Source: Paratinospora sagittata
Lineage: Eukaryota > Streptophyta > Magnoliopsida > Ranunculales > Menispermaceae
Direction of reading: 5' to 3'
DNA length: 64,000 bases
Assembly: GCA_035771175.1 (NCBI GenBank)
Contig: CM069610.1
Location: 26,192,501-26,256,500, forward strand
A model generated the notes under the pieces. That model was given only the letters and a program-made list of their open reading frames with translations, searched no databases and had not been told where the DNA came from. Shown piece after piece: positions 25,591 through 34,073 of the stretch (its first letter is position 1; each line of letters starts with the position of its first letter). The translations under genes were made by a program, and so were the position numbers.

Positions 25591-26575
25591 TCAGTCGGTA
25601 AAGAGGTCGAGGAGCTGCTCCCTTATTTGATCCTCGCGCTCCCAGGTTTGCTCTTCATTATCGTGGAATTTCCATCTGACTCGCACAAGCGGGATTTCCT
25701 TATTTCTCAATTTCTGAACCCTACGAGCCACAATTTGAATAGGCAACTCCTCATAAGTTGTATCCTCCCCAACTCGCAGATGACTCACATCAAGCACATG
25801 AGCTGGATCGGGATAAGACTCCTTCGATGGATCCTCATTAAACTTCCTCAGCACCGATACATGGAATACGTCATGAACACCCTCGAGCTGAGAAGGTAGA
25901 GCCAACCTGTACGCTACTGGTCCAATCCTCTCAACAATCCGGAATGGCCCAGTAAACCTAGGGGAAAGTTTCCCACTGACACCAAACCTCATCTGGCCTT
26001 TGAGTGGCGAGACCTTAAGCAAAATTAGATCTCCTACTGCAAACTCTAACAGTCAATGCATGTCATAATCTGGACAATGTTCCTGTAGATATCTAACCCG
26101 CAGAATATGGGCATCTGCAAGGTGCACGTGCATCTGAGCACATATCAGTAAGTGGTGCGTCCGAGAGTATACTCATCCTAGTCACTCTCTCAAGTAAATG
26201 CCACTGCTGGGCCATCTGAAAAGCAACCACCTGAGTCCCTGCTAGCCTACGGCTCAAAGCATCAGCCACAACATTGGCTTTGCCAGGATGATACTCCAAA
26301 GAGAAATCATAATCCTTTAGTAACTCGAGTCATCTCCTCTGCCTCATATTCAGCTCCTTCTGATCAAAGAGGTACTTCAAACTCTTGTGATCAGAAAACA
26401 AAGTGAACCTCTCACCATAAAGGTAGTGCCTCCATAGCTTCAGTGCAAATACAATAGCGGCCAACTCCAAATCATGGACAGGGTAGTTGTGCTCATGCAC
26501 CTTAAGCTATCTAGATGCATATGCAACCACTCGACCCTCCTGCATCAGTACACATCCCAGATTTCGAAATCAACC
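25591..26575 (-). pseudogene. N pol remnant: RNase H and integrase C-terminus
   Basis: On the minus strand, RNase H starts abruptly near 26575 at LGCVLMQEGRVVAYASR and continues through SDHKSLKY to [15 protein letters not shown] (26270). The integrase zinc finger and D,D,E core are deleted. The frame 25591-26022 then gives the integrase C-terminal domain (MLKVSPLKGQMRFG, GPFRIVERIG, VFHVSVLRK) and a chromodomain-like end (RVRWKFHDNEEQTWERE). The element could not supply its own RT or integrase. Type: Tekay/Del-like. Confidence 0.85.
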
Positions 26576-26766
26576 TATATGAGGTTTGAGGTTCGAACCC
26601 GGGGGAGGCCCTGCACTGTTCATGTGTGAACAGTGTGGACAAATGATCCCGGGGGTACTAGACACTGTTGAGTCGGCTGTGTACTGGGATGGGACAATAT
26701 TATGGGATCATAATGGTTGGGGTACGCTCAAGTAGGAGGTACCCATCACATCCTCGGGGTGTGACA
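26576..26766. repeat. Alien module at the 5' terminus of N (relative of the D palindrome)
   Basis: About 190 bp that replaces everything upstream of RNase H in N. Read on + it contains GAGGTTCGAACCCGGGGG, GGTACTAGACACTG, ATAATGGTTGGGGTACGCTC and GGTACCCATCACATCC, and ends GGGGTGTGACA at the target duplication. All of these recur in order in the right arm of the palindrome at 38449-38684. Read inward from the insertion edge it starts TGTCACACCCC, much like a chromovirus LTR end. It has no coding potential. Confidence 0.8.
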
Positions 26767-26771
26767 GTACG

Positions 26772-27665
26772 CCACCATGGCATACCACTCACGATCATCT
26801 CTGATCGAGACCCTCGATTCACATCAAAATTTTGGCAAAAGATTCCAGAGTAGAATGGGCTCCAAGATTACCATGAGCACAGCTTTGCACCCACAGACTG
26901 ACAGGCAGTCAAAGCGCTTAATCCAAATCTTGGAGGACATGTTACGATGTTGTATTTTGGACTTTCATGACGGAGGGCAAACCATTTACATTTGACTGAG
27001 TTTGCATACAACAACTGCTACCAAACCAATATTCGCATGGCACAATACGAGGTACTCTATGGTCGCCCTTGCAGATCTCCGGTATGTTGGTTAGATATGG
27101 CAGATCGACCATAGTTAGGGCCAGAACTAGTTCAAGAGACTTCTGAGAAGATCACACTAGTAAAGAAGTGACTTTGCATAGCACAAAGTCGATAGAAGAG
27201 CTATGCCGACAAGTGGAAACAGCCTCTAGAATTTGATAAGGGGGACTTTATTTTTCTAAAAGTTTAGCCTACAAGAGGTGTCAAACATTTCGAGATCAAA
27301 GGAAAGCTCTTTTTACGATATATCGGCCCATTTCAGATCGTCGAACGTATTGGCAAACTAGCCTACCATCTATCCCTTCCCTCATCCATGTCTAAGGTTC
27401 ATGACGTTTTCCGTGTATCTATGCTTTTTAAAGTATCGTCATAATCCTTCACATATCATCCCTCTGGTCGAAGTCCGGGTTGAAGAAGGAAACAAATATC
27501 AGGAGAGAGCGATACAGATTTTTGATAGGAAAACTCAAGAACTGAGGTAACGTAGCATTTCACTTGTAAAAGTACTCTAGGATCACAACAGAGTAGAAGA
27601 AGCAACTTGGGAACTAGAAGAAACAATTAAACTAAAATACCCCGAATTGTTTTTTACTAATAGTT
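26772..27665 (+). pseudogene. H pol, second part: integrase core and C-terminus
   Basis: The integrase of H resumes immediately after the N target duplication with [21 protein letters not shown], which carries the second catalytic Asp. It continues with HPQTD and NCYQTNIRMAQYE-like text, and ends in a decayed C-terminal/chromodomain region (about 27240-27650). Many stops and frame changes are present, for example after [13 protein letters not shown]. Confidence 0.8.
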
Positions 27666-27759
27666 GATGTGATGCATTGTACTATTTCACTAATCATGAA
27701 ATTATGGAACTTCCTTTACAATATCTTAATATATTGTTTCATTTAATTAACCCATGCAG

Positions 27760-28120
27760 ATGTCTGAAAACAACACAGACGAGAGTAATGAATCATACAC
27801 TCCATGGCCTGCTTGGAAACCAGTGGAGACTCCTTCAAGTTCTGAGACAACCCACAACTTCTTTTGCATCACCAACTCCCTCGCCTCTGCGGCAGATATC
27901 CTTATTGCCAGAGCGTGTATGGCTATATCGTAACAATATTGCCCAAAACAATCCAGTGCCCTCATTCTGGCAAGATTTCTTACCAAAATTGCCAGGCGGT
28001 CGAATTCGGGCAACTGCACGAAAAAGCATTCTGTCGCTCAACCTACCTCCCTTGAAATGCTACAACTTGCAATGCCCTACACCACCATCTGTGAGGCAAA
28101 TGTCAAAACCTTCTGAGGAC
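27760..28120 (+). CDS. Possible extra ORF between pol and 3' LTR of H
   Basis: An ATG at 27760 opens MSENNTDESNESYTPWP and runs 57 codons to TAA at 27931. The same frame then stays mostly open to about 28120. It lies in the roughly 650-bp gap between the end of pol (about 27665) and the LTR (28316), longer than the usual chromovirus spacer. I recognise no domain. It may be a captured sequence or simply chance reading in noncoding DNA. Confidence 0.3.
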
Positions 28121-28315
28121 TAATCCGATTCTATTTGTTCTTCATTGTTTGATGATGTCGAGGATTCCACCGGCCATAATATTATTCAGGGACGTTACCA
28201 GCATTACCCTAATCTTGGGAATAATGATGAAGAAGGCGGTGAATCTCACGAAGATAGCAATCATCACTACATGGACTGAAATTTCGAGGGCAAAATTCTT
28301 TTAAGTGGGGTAGAG

Positions 28316-29632
28316 TGTAATACCCCTAAATTACACACACAAAAAATGAAATTCGAGCATTCCTTTTTCTATAAAAGGAACCCCCCCTTTCATTTTCACA
28401 CAACTCACCTCTCTTCTCTCTTGCCCTCCTTATTGGTTCATCACTCTCATTGTGATTTTCTCTCTCCTCTTTTTGAGACTCTCTCTTAGAGACTCTCCTC
28501 GCTGTGCAAGGCGGTTTTACTCGGGAAGAAGCGCCAATTCTGGAAAGAGATTTTATCTGAAGGTGGGGAACTAAACATAGGTTTGCGTGTCTTATGACTT
28601 TTATTAAAGTTTTCATTAATTTATCATTACATCTATTATCCATTTACACTGCATTATTGCACATAATGTTCATACCTGCCATACTTATGCTTGTATATTT
28701 GGAGTTCATGTATTACGTTGTTACTGCGCTGAATTAGTGGTCAATTTGACTCAACCAAACTTATTCTTGTCCTCAGTAACTTTGAATAGTAAACGGCAGG
28801 TAGCTTGCTGCTCTAAAAGATTAGTATTTAAGCGGACCTCGTGTCTCACCTCTCGACTGGAGACTGGTTTGGTTGGTCTTATTTGAAAGTTATCTACTTG
28901 TACAAGTGATACCTAACATCCTAACAATGCACGTGGTAATCCTGACCCTGATAAGTATCACCAGATGTTGCCAAAGCCTGTCTAATATTAGTAAAGACTG
29001 GACATGTTCATGCATAGTCATCATACATAACCACCTAGGGACGTAAGTGGTTTGTGATCCACAAAATAGTTATTGGAGCAATGCTCACTATTTTGATTTA
29101 AGGAATAGTTATTGGAGCAATGCTCACTATTATTGATGTTTCCCCTGGAGAGGGACGTACAATGTGAATCTGGGTTTACCTGGAGATGGACATCAGTACA
29201 TTAATCCAGGGTTATGTACGATCACAGAACCATTATGAGACGGTGTCATGCATTCATACATGTTGTATTGTTTATGATATTATGTTGTGAATATATGATG
29301 TTTGATTATGAAGTCTTTTTTATTAATTGTCGTATTCACGAACTATTTTACCCATTGGGCAATAGCTCACCTTGTTGTTAACCATTTTTACAGGAGACTA
29401 GGGTGGATTGGGTGGAGATTTTGGGCCCACATTTTGAACCCCTTGTTTATTTATAGGGAGATTTTGGGAGGATGTTCCCTCAATTATATTTTGTACAAAA
29501 ATACAATCTAAAATTAATGAAATCAAATTTATACTGAATTATGTACCTGCGCACTCAGTAGTTGTTATAATGCATTTGCGCCCCGCCTGTGAGTGTTCGG
29601 TCGGTTTAGGCCCATTTGGGCAGGGTGTGACA
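28316..29632 (+). repeat. 3' LTR of element H
   Basis: It starts TGTAATACCCCTAAATT after the PPT-like TTTTAAGTGGGGTAGAG (28300-28315) and ends GGCAGGGTGTGACA, followed by the TAAAC duplication. At 1.3 kb it is shorter than the 2.9 kb LTRs of N and D, so it belongs to another family. It contains two adjacent copies of ATAGTTATTGGAGCAATGCT (about 29065 and 29105). Confidence 0.85.
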
Positions 29633-29637
29633 TAAAC

Positions 29638-30925
29638 AGTACACATACCAATGCCCTTGAATCCAAATGAATAATGGTGCAGCTTGATCAACAATTAAAT
29701 TCTCCAACCAACAATTTATAAACTAGACTAATTAAAGAACCTAGCTGCACTCAAAAGAAACAAATATAACTTAAACTATTCAACTACTAAATTGTTAAAA
29801 GAATGTGCATATGAGTAAAAAAAATCTTATTCCACATAAACTACTATAAGAAACTTCATTGCACTTGAAAACATCTTCCAGTAAATATTTTGTTATTAAG
29901 AAAAAAAAAGAAGTTGAATGCATCAACCACACTATAAAAAACACTCAAATACTTCTCCTTTTATTAAAAACTCTCGCTCTTCAGATATTTCTTGCAATGA
30001 AGAAGAAATTAATCTTACCTCTTTGAATATTAGAATTCGAGGAATCAATCAAATGAAAAAAAAAAAAACCATAGAACAAGGAAAGATTTTCCTAGACAAG
30101 AAAAATGAAGTACTTGCTAGAGAAATGCCCAAACCAATGCCATATTTGTGCAAATTAATAACTACCCAAAAGAAATTCAATTTCATAACATGATATCTTT
30201 AAAAAAAAAAAAAAAACAATAGATTCTAACCAAAATTTTAAACAATAAACAAAACAATGAGATCCATTTTCTAAAAAAAAAAAATCAACCCAATCAAGAA
30301 GAAAAAAAAATAAGAAATTAGTCTTACTCTTTGAAAATCAAAAACTGAGAAATCAATCTATGAGGAAAATGTGATTAGCGGCCAACAATGGAAACATGAC
30401 AGAGTATGTGAAATGGGTACTTGAGTGCATCGAAATCAAGAGAAGGGTCCAACCCCGTTCCATACATCAAAGAAAAAAGAAAAAAAACTTTTGAAGATAC
30501 TAATAAGTTAAATTTGGCAAACTATAAGGCAAAAGAAATGTTGAAAATTCAAAGATCCATAAGATGTAAGAAGAATAAGATGCTAGAGTTTTGGAGAGCA
30601 ACCTACGGTGGTAGATTGAGCATTCAATTGGAGAGCAAGAGTGGCATTGCAAGTGAAGGAATGAGTATGGAGATGAAGAAGGCTCTGAGAGTGGCATTAG
30701 AAGTGAACCAGAGCTAAAGCTTGGATGTACTGTTGTTCGTGCCCTAACCCTAGAAGTCTCCTGAAACTGACGCTAAGCATCTTACTTGTCTTTTTTTTTT
30801 CGCCTCTCATGTGTCGCTGATGTTACAATTAAAGAAGATTGAGGGCTTCGGAAACGTTGAAAGGATGAGAATGGGGTGAAATGGCAAGAAATTAGTGCAG
30901 TAAGACGAAAAAGGGCGAAAAATGG
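29638..30925. other. Right interior of the CACTA element
   Basis: A-rich sequence with poly-A runs (about 30055-30065, 30199-30215, 30275-30285). Two small open frames (29918-30193 and 30421-30717) are Lys/Ser-rich and match nothing I recognise. I see no En/Spm transposase text. Confidence 0.5.
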
Positions 30926-31238
30926 CAAGTATTGAAGATGGATCGTGCAGGTGCTTAAAAAAAAAAAAAGACAAAAGCAAGACGTTTTTCAAAAACATCG
31001 TGCTACAAGCATATCTCAACATTTTTAAAATGTCGTAGTATTTCTTGCCTAAACAACGTTTCAAAAAAGTCCTCGAAACGTCTAACTAGGACGTTTTCAT
31101 CTCAAGTGTCCTCTTTAAATTTGTTTTTACTCTTCTGATGACGTTTTTTCTCAAAACGTTGTAAAAAATGAATTTTTAGGACGTTTCTTGACAAACGTCA
31201 TCGTGTTGATGTTGTACTATCACACTTTTCTTGTAGTG
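30926..31238. repeat. Right subterminal array and terminus of the CACTA element
   Basis: GACGTTTTTCAAAAACATCG, AACGTTTCAAAAAAGTCCT, AGGACGTTTTCATC and AGGACGTTTCTTGACAAACG form the mirror of the left array. The end reads CTTGTAGTG, the inverted CACTA terminus. Confidence 0.8.
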
Positions 31239-31592
31239 GGTGTTGGTGGTGGTGGTGTCATGTCTTGACATAATGAATCAGCCCCCTTGACATCTTCTTC
31301 ATCGCTCAATATGATGGCATTGTATTGCTCCTTAGGACTCACCTCAGTAGTACTAAGCAATGAACCACGTTGTCGGGCATTCACTAGGGTTTATAATAAT
31401 AAACCCAACCTCAACCCGACCTGCCCGGAAACCATTAAGAAATGTATAATATATACACATTTGTACTTAGAATAAAATATTTTTATTTGTGGAGTTCTCT
31501 AAAAATAGAAAACTCCCAAGTCCCAAGGCATCTTCTCAATTGAGAGAGCCTTAGAAAACTTAGAATGAGTAGATAGGAGGGGAGGAGAGGGG

Positions 31593-31643
31593 TATTTATA
31601 GGGGGAGAAATCCCTCCTCCCATCATACTTGGCGATATGGGAC
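31593..31643 (-). promoter_or_regulatory. Leftward snRNA-type promoter-like block (USE + TATA)
   Basis: On the minus strand GTCCCATATCG (31633-31643) differs by one base from the plant snRNA upstream sequence element RTCCCACATCG. A perfect TATAAATA (31593-31600) follows 32 bases downstream. This spacing fits plant Pol II snRNA promoters (about 33-34) rather than Pol III ones (about 23-24). Promoter activity is inferred, not shown. Confidence 0.5.
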
Positions 31644-31774
31644 AAATGGAAATGGGGGGGAGGAGGAGGAAAGGGGGATTCCCCTCTTCCCCCCCCCCCC
31701 ACCCCACCCCACCCTACTTTTCAAAGGAGGGAAATTCAAAATTGAAATTTCGAAGGGGGGTAAATCTTCCATTT

Positions 31775-31828
31775 GTCCCACATCGCCAAGTGGGATGGGA
31801 GGGGGGATTTTTCTCTCCCCAATAAATA
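31775..31828 (+). promoter_or_regulatory. Rightward snRNA-type promoter-like block (USE + TATA)
   Basis: GTCCCACATCG (31775-31785) is an exact match to the plant snRNA USE. AATAAATA (31821-31828) follows after 35 bases. Start sites would fall about 25-30 bases further on, just before the first tandem repeat at 31861. It mirrors the leftward block, forming a divergent pair. Confidence 0.5.
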
Positions 31829-31860
31829 CCCCTCTCCTCTCCCCTCCCATTTCATTTGCA

Positions 31861-32190
31861 CCAAAGCTCCAAGTTGAGCTTTATGGAGTGAAACTCTTTG
31901 TGAGTAGCACCCAAATGGAGCTTCTCCAAGTGAGAGGCTTCTTAAGTAATTCTTTTTTTTTTTTTGTCTTTTTCTTTTATTCCAAAGCTCCAAGTTGAGT
32001 TTAATGGAGCGGTACCTCTTTGTGAGTAGCATCCAAATGGAGCTTCTCCAAGTGAGAGGCTCCTTAAGTAATTTTTTTTTCTCTTTTTCTTTTGTTCCAA
32101 AGCTCCAAGTTGAGTTTAATGGAGCGGTACCTCTTTGTGAGTAGCACCCAAATGGAGCTTCTCCAAGTGAGAGGCTCCTTAAGTAAAAAA
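31861..32190 (+). repeat. Three tandem repeats downstream of the rightward promoter block
   Basis: Units start with CCAAAGCTCCAAGTTGAG at 31861, 31982 and 32097 and end GAGAGGCTCCTTAAGTAA, each followed by a T-rich or A-rich run. The units can pair internally (GCTCCAAGTTGAG with CTTCTCCAAGTGAG nearby are related direct motifs). They are noncoding and could be transcribed units with T-rich 3' ends. Confidence 0.75.
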
Positions 32191-33201
32191 AGAAAAAATC
32201 TTTTTATATGTTTGTTTTCTTTGGTTTGTTATTATTCTATAAGAGTTAATATGTTCATTTGATTTTTTATTTCTTGTGTTCATTATTTTCATTTTTTATT
32301 TGAAGTTATTTTATATAGTTTTATGGGTTGGGTATTAATACAAACCCGCCCGACCTGACCAACCCGATAGTATATTTGAGTCGGGCGGGTGAAAAAAAAA
32401 TTAAATTTTGAGCTGGTCGGGTTCAGGTGAAGAATTTCTTCACTCGATGAGGTCGGGTCGGACCCAATTTAGGCCAAACCTGACCCAACCTAACCCACTT
32501 TCACCCCTAGCATTCACCGTTGATGCTAGTTGTCCTATTTGAACTTCCAAATTCTTGATTGATGCCCTTGTTTCCATCATGAACGCACTCAACATATCCT
32601 CCAAAGATGACTTCATCTCCACATGATTGTAGACATCAGATTGAGATTGCAACTCATTCCATGAATTGTCTAACCTAGACGCACTCTTAGCAAGCCTCGC
32701 TTTTGATACAAAATCATTAAGTAAATCTTCTAAGGAGGGCTTCTTTTCCACTTGATTATAAATGCCCAGTAGAGGTTGCAAGTCATTCCATGAATCCTCA
32801 TAGGAGTAGTTCTCATGGTTATAAATACTCGAATGGTATTGATAGGGTAAAGGGTCACCCATACAATTATAAGCCCAATGGTTACCATATTGAACTTGCT
32901 CCATACTTGAATCAATTCCTGCATATCTTATCTTTGGAACTCTCATTCAGTCCATAGTATGTTGAGATCTTGCATCAATAAAATTGGATATTTGATGTTG
33001 AAGGTGGGACATTGATGTCGATATCATTGTAATAGGATCAACTTGCCCGAAACTATTTTGGAAAGTTGAGTGGTTGAAATTGTGTGTCATTGTTCTACAA
33101 AAGAGACAACAAAAGAAAAATTAGAAAATTCAAAAGAAAATTCTAAATTAAAATCAAAGTTAGTTACTAACGATATTAGTGAAAATAGAGTGAATCAATC
33201 C

Positions 33202-33219
33202 CCGACAACGACGCCAAAA
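33202..33219 (-). other. Primer binding site of element C (tRNA-Asp type)
   Basis: The minus strand reads TTTTTGGCGTCGTTGTCGGG next to the LTR end CACACAACA. It is close to the tRNA-Asp-type PBS of Athila/Tat elements and fixes the orientation of C. Confidence 0.8.
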
Positions 33220-33222
33220 ACT

Positions 33223-33652
33223 TGTTGTGTGCAAAACCGCAAACACACGGTGTCAAGTTATAATATATATCGATAAGTAAATCGAGTTTTCGTCCTCTAG
33301 GATTGTTACTAACACTAGCTGTCACATTCCTAACACTAACTTTATCTAGACAATCAAAATCGAGTGATTGAGTGAATTAAACAAAGCAAATTAAACAACT
33401 AGAAGGTAAATTAAATCAATGCAATATAAAATTAGAGAATTCAATAATAAAAACGCCTAGAGGTTCAATCTCACCGCCCTCTCAACTATGCATAAATATG
33501 GGATTATCATCAATGCAATTTCCTTGTCTATAAGCCGAAAATCCTAACTTCTCTAAGTCCCTCTCTTGAGCACCAGTTAGAACATGTTATTAGAACCATA
33601 GGTTTTACTCTTTCGATGAAAACCCAAAACTCTAGCAACTCATTAAGATCTA
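33223..33652 (-). repeat. 5' LTR of element C, truncated
   Basis: It matches the left 400 bases of the 3' LTR (13190 onward), including CAAAACCGCAA.C.CAC and the CCTCTC..GAGCACCA block. Similarity ends at about 33652 within AACTCATTAAGATCT, where a Copia-type LTR fragment begins. The U3 part of this LTR is missing, so its outer boundary and target duplication are lost. Confidence 0.75.
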
Positions 33653-34073
33653 ACAACTAGTTGAAAGAAATCAAGTCAAGCAATTGTGGTTCACTTGAGA
33701 TTCCAAGGTTGGAATCAAAATTAGGTTCATCCTTATCCTACAAAAGGATATTGTAGGTTTATCCTTAGCCCGAAAAAGGATAGGTTTGCCTTGAACCTGT
33801 AAAAAGGCACTTATAACGGTTTGATTCAAACCTGTGAAGTGAATCTGAGATGGTGGAAGCCTAGATAAGGTTTCTCTAGGCGTGGAGGTAGGAAAAAACT
33901 TTTTGAACCACGTAAAAGTTTTTGTCTCCTTTCATTTATTTTATGCGCTTCACTTTTATACATGATCTATTTGATAAAATGCCTCAACCAAATTAAGGAA
34001 TACAAAAGATAAGTTAATAATTGTTTTAATTAGCCGAAACACCCAATTCACCCCCGTTCTTGGGTGTCCAACA
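33653..34073 (+). repeat. Copia-type LTR end fragment S3
   Basis: The 3' part of an LTR related to S1 and S2: GGTTTGATTCAAACCTGTGAAG, a GTGGAGGTAGG segment, and the end CCCAATTCACCCCCGTTCTTGGGTGTCCAACA. The LTR start is missing. It lies at the break in element C's 5' LTR and may mark a deletion breakpoint. Confidence 0.6.

Larger units (their letters stand above)
22634..26766 (-). mobile_element. 5'-truncated chromovirus N with an alien terminal module
   Basis: N is flanked by GTACA (22629-22633) and GTACG (26767-26771), a 5-bp duplication with one mismatch. It splits a codon of H's integrase; reading H without N restores the family-typical text at that point. From the right on the minus strand N has a foreign module of about 190 bp (26576-26766), part of RNase H, a deleted integrase, the integrase C-terminus with chromodomain-like end, a PPT, and a 2.9 kb 3' LTR (22634-25532). 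It has no 5' LTR, gag, protease or RT. Confidence 0.85.
21093..29632 (+). mobile_element. 5'-truncated chromovirus H, split by N
   Basis: The unit is flanked by the exact 5-bp duplication TAAAC (21088-21092, 29633-29637). The right end is a 1.3 kb 3' LTR (28316-29632). The left end is only about 17 bases that resemble the LTR start (TGTAATACGACCAATTT against TGTAATACCCCTAAATT), fused directly to the middle of RT. The rest of the 5' LTR, the PBS, gag, protease and the N-terminal half of RT are missing. N (22634-26766) sits in the integrase. Confidence 0.85.
18841..31238. mobile_element. CACTA (En/Spm-type) element, with retroelements H and N inside
   Basis: The right end read inward is CACTACAAGAAAAGTG, the plant CACTA terminus; the left end is a decayed CACACAAAAGAATC. 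Both are flanked by the 3-bp duplication GGT (18838-18840, 31239-31241). Both ends carry subterminal arrays of AGGACGTTT..AAACGTCCT inverted motifs. Removing H (21093-29632) leaves about 3.9 kb with no transposase-like ORF, so this is a non-autonomous derivative. Confidence 0.85.
31574..31850. repeat. Inverted repeat inside the hAT element
   Basis: Arms at about 31574-31650 and 31771-31850 are inverted copies: GAGGGGTATTTATAGGGGGAG and GGCGATATGGGACAAATGG on the left, their complements with few changes on the right. The loop of about 120 bp includes a G-rich and a C-rich run. Confidence 0.85.
31385..32509. mobile_element. Non-autonomous hAT-type element with composite interior
   Basis: The element is flanked by an exact 8-bp duplication GCATTCAC (31377-31384, 32510-32517), diagnostic of hAT. 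The ends are TAGGGTTTATAATAAT and, read inward from the right, TAGGGGTGAAAGTGGG, followed by the GGTCGGGT-rich subterminal sequence common in plant hAT MITEs. There is no transposase. The 1.1 kb interior holds a large inverted repeat with two snRNA-type promoter-like blocks (31574-31850) and three tandem 115-120 bp repeats (31861-32190). Confidence 0.85.
31242..33095 (-). pseudogene. Athila-type gag-like region of element C, interrupted by hAT
   Basis: On the minus strand the region starts with MTHNFNHSTFQNSFGQVDP and IDARSQHTMD (about 33090-32950), and after a stop continues in the ORF 32440-32946. Landmarks are YNCMGDPLPYQYHS, SWNDLQ twice, SLEDLL and SLEDML (an internal duplication), and NLEVQIGQLASTVNAR, the Athila gag signature. 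It runs into the hAT element at 32509 and resumes at 31376, reaching the CACTA edge at 31241. One in-frame stop (at about 32948) and the insertions make it a pseudogene. Confidence 0.65.
13190..33652 (-). mobile_element. Athila-like non-autonomous element C with nested insertions
   Basis: The 3' LTR is 13190-14679 and the 5' LTR begins at 33223 (truncated at about 33652); the PBS is at 33202-33219. Between them, on the minus strand, lie a gag-like protein, the conserved ORF of unknown function (18294-18836), and a long noncoding region. Almost all of the 20 kb is later insertions: S1, the CACTA element (with H and N inside), and a hAT element. Once these are subtracted, about 5 kb of C remains, with no protease, RT or integrase, so C must have depended on enzymes from other elements. 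It interrupts the integrase of G. Confidence 0.75.

Noticed and set aside
29918..30717. Two Lys/Ser-rich frames as CACTA genes
   Set aside because: No TNP1/TNP2-like motif, A-rich composition, and no splice context; not supported as genes.
31483..32032. Many ORFs of 60-98 codons inside the hAT element
   Set aside because: They arise from G/C-rich and T-rich runs and the inverted repeat; none resembles a transposase.
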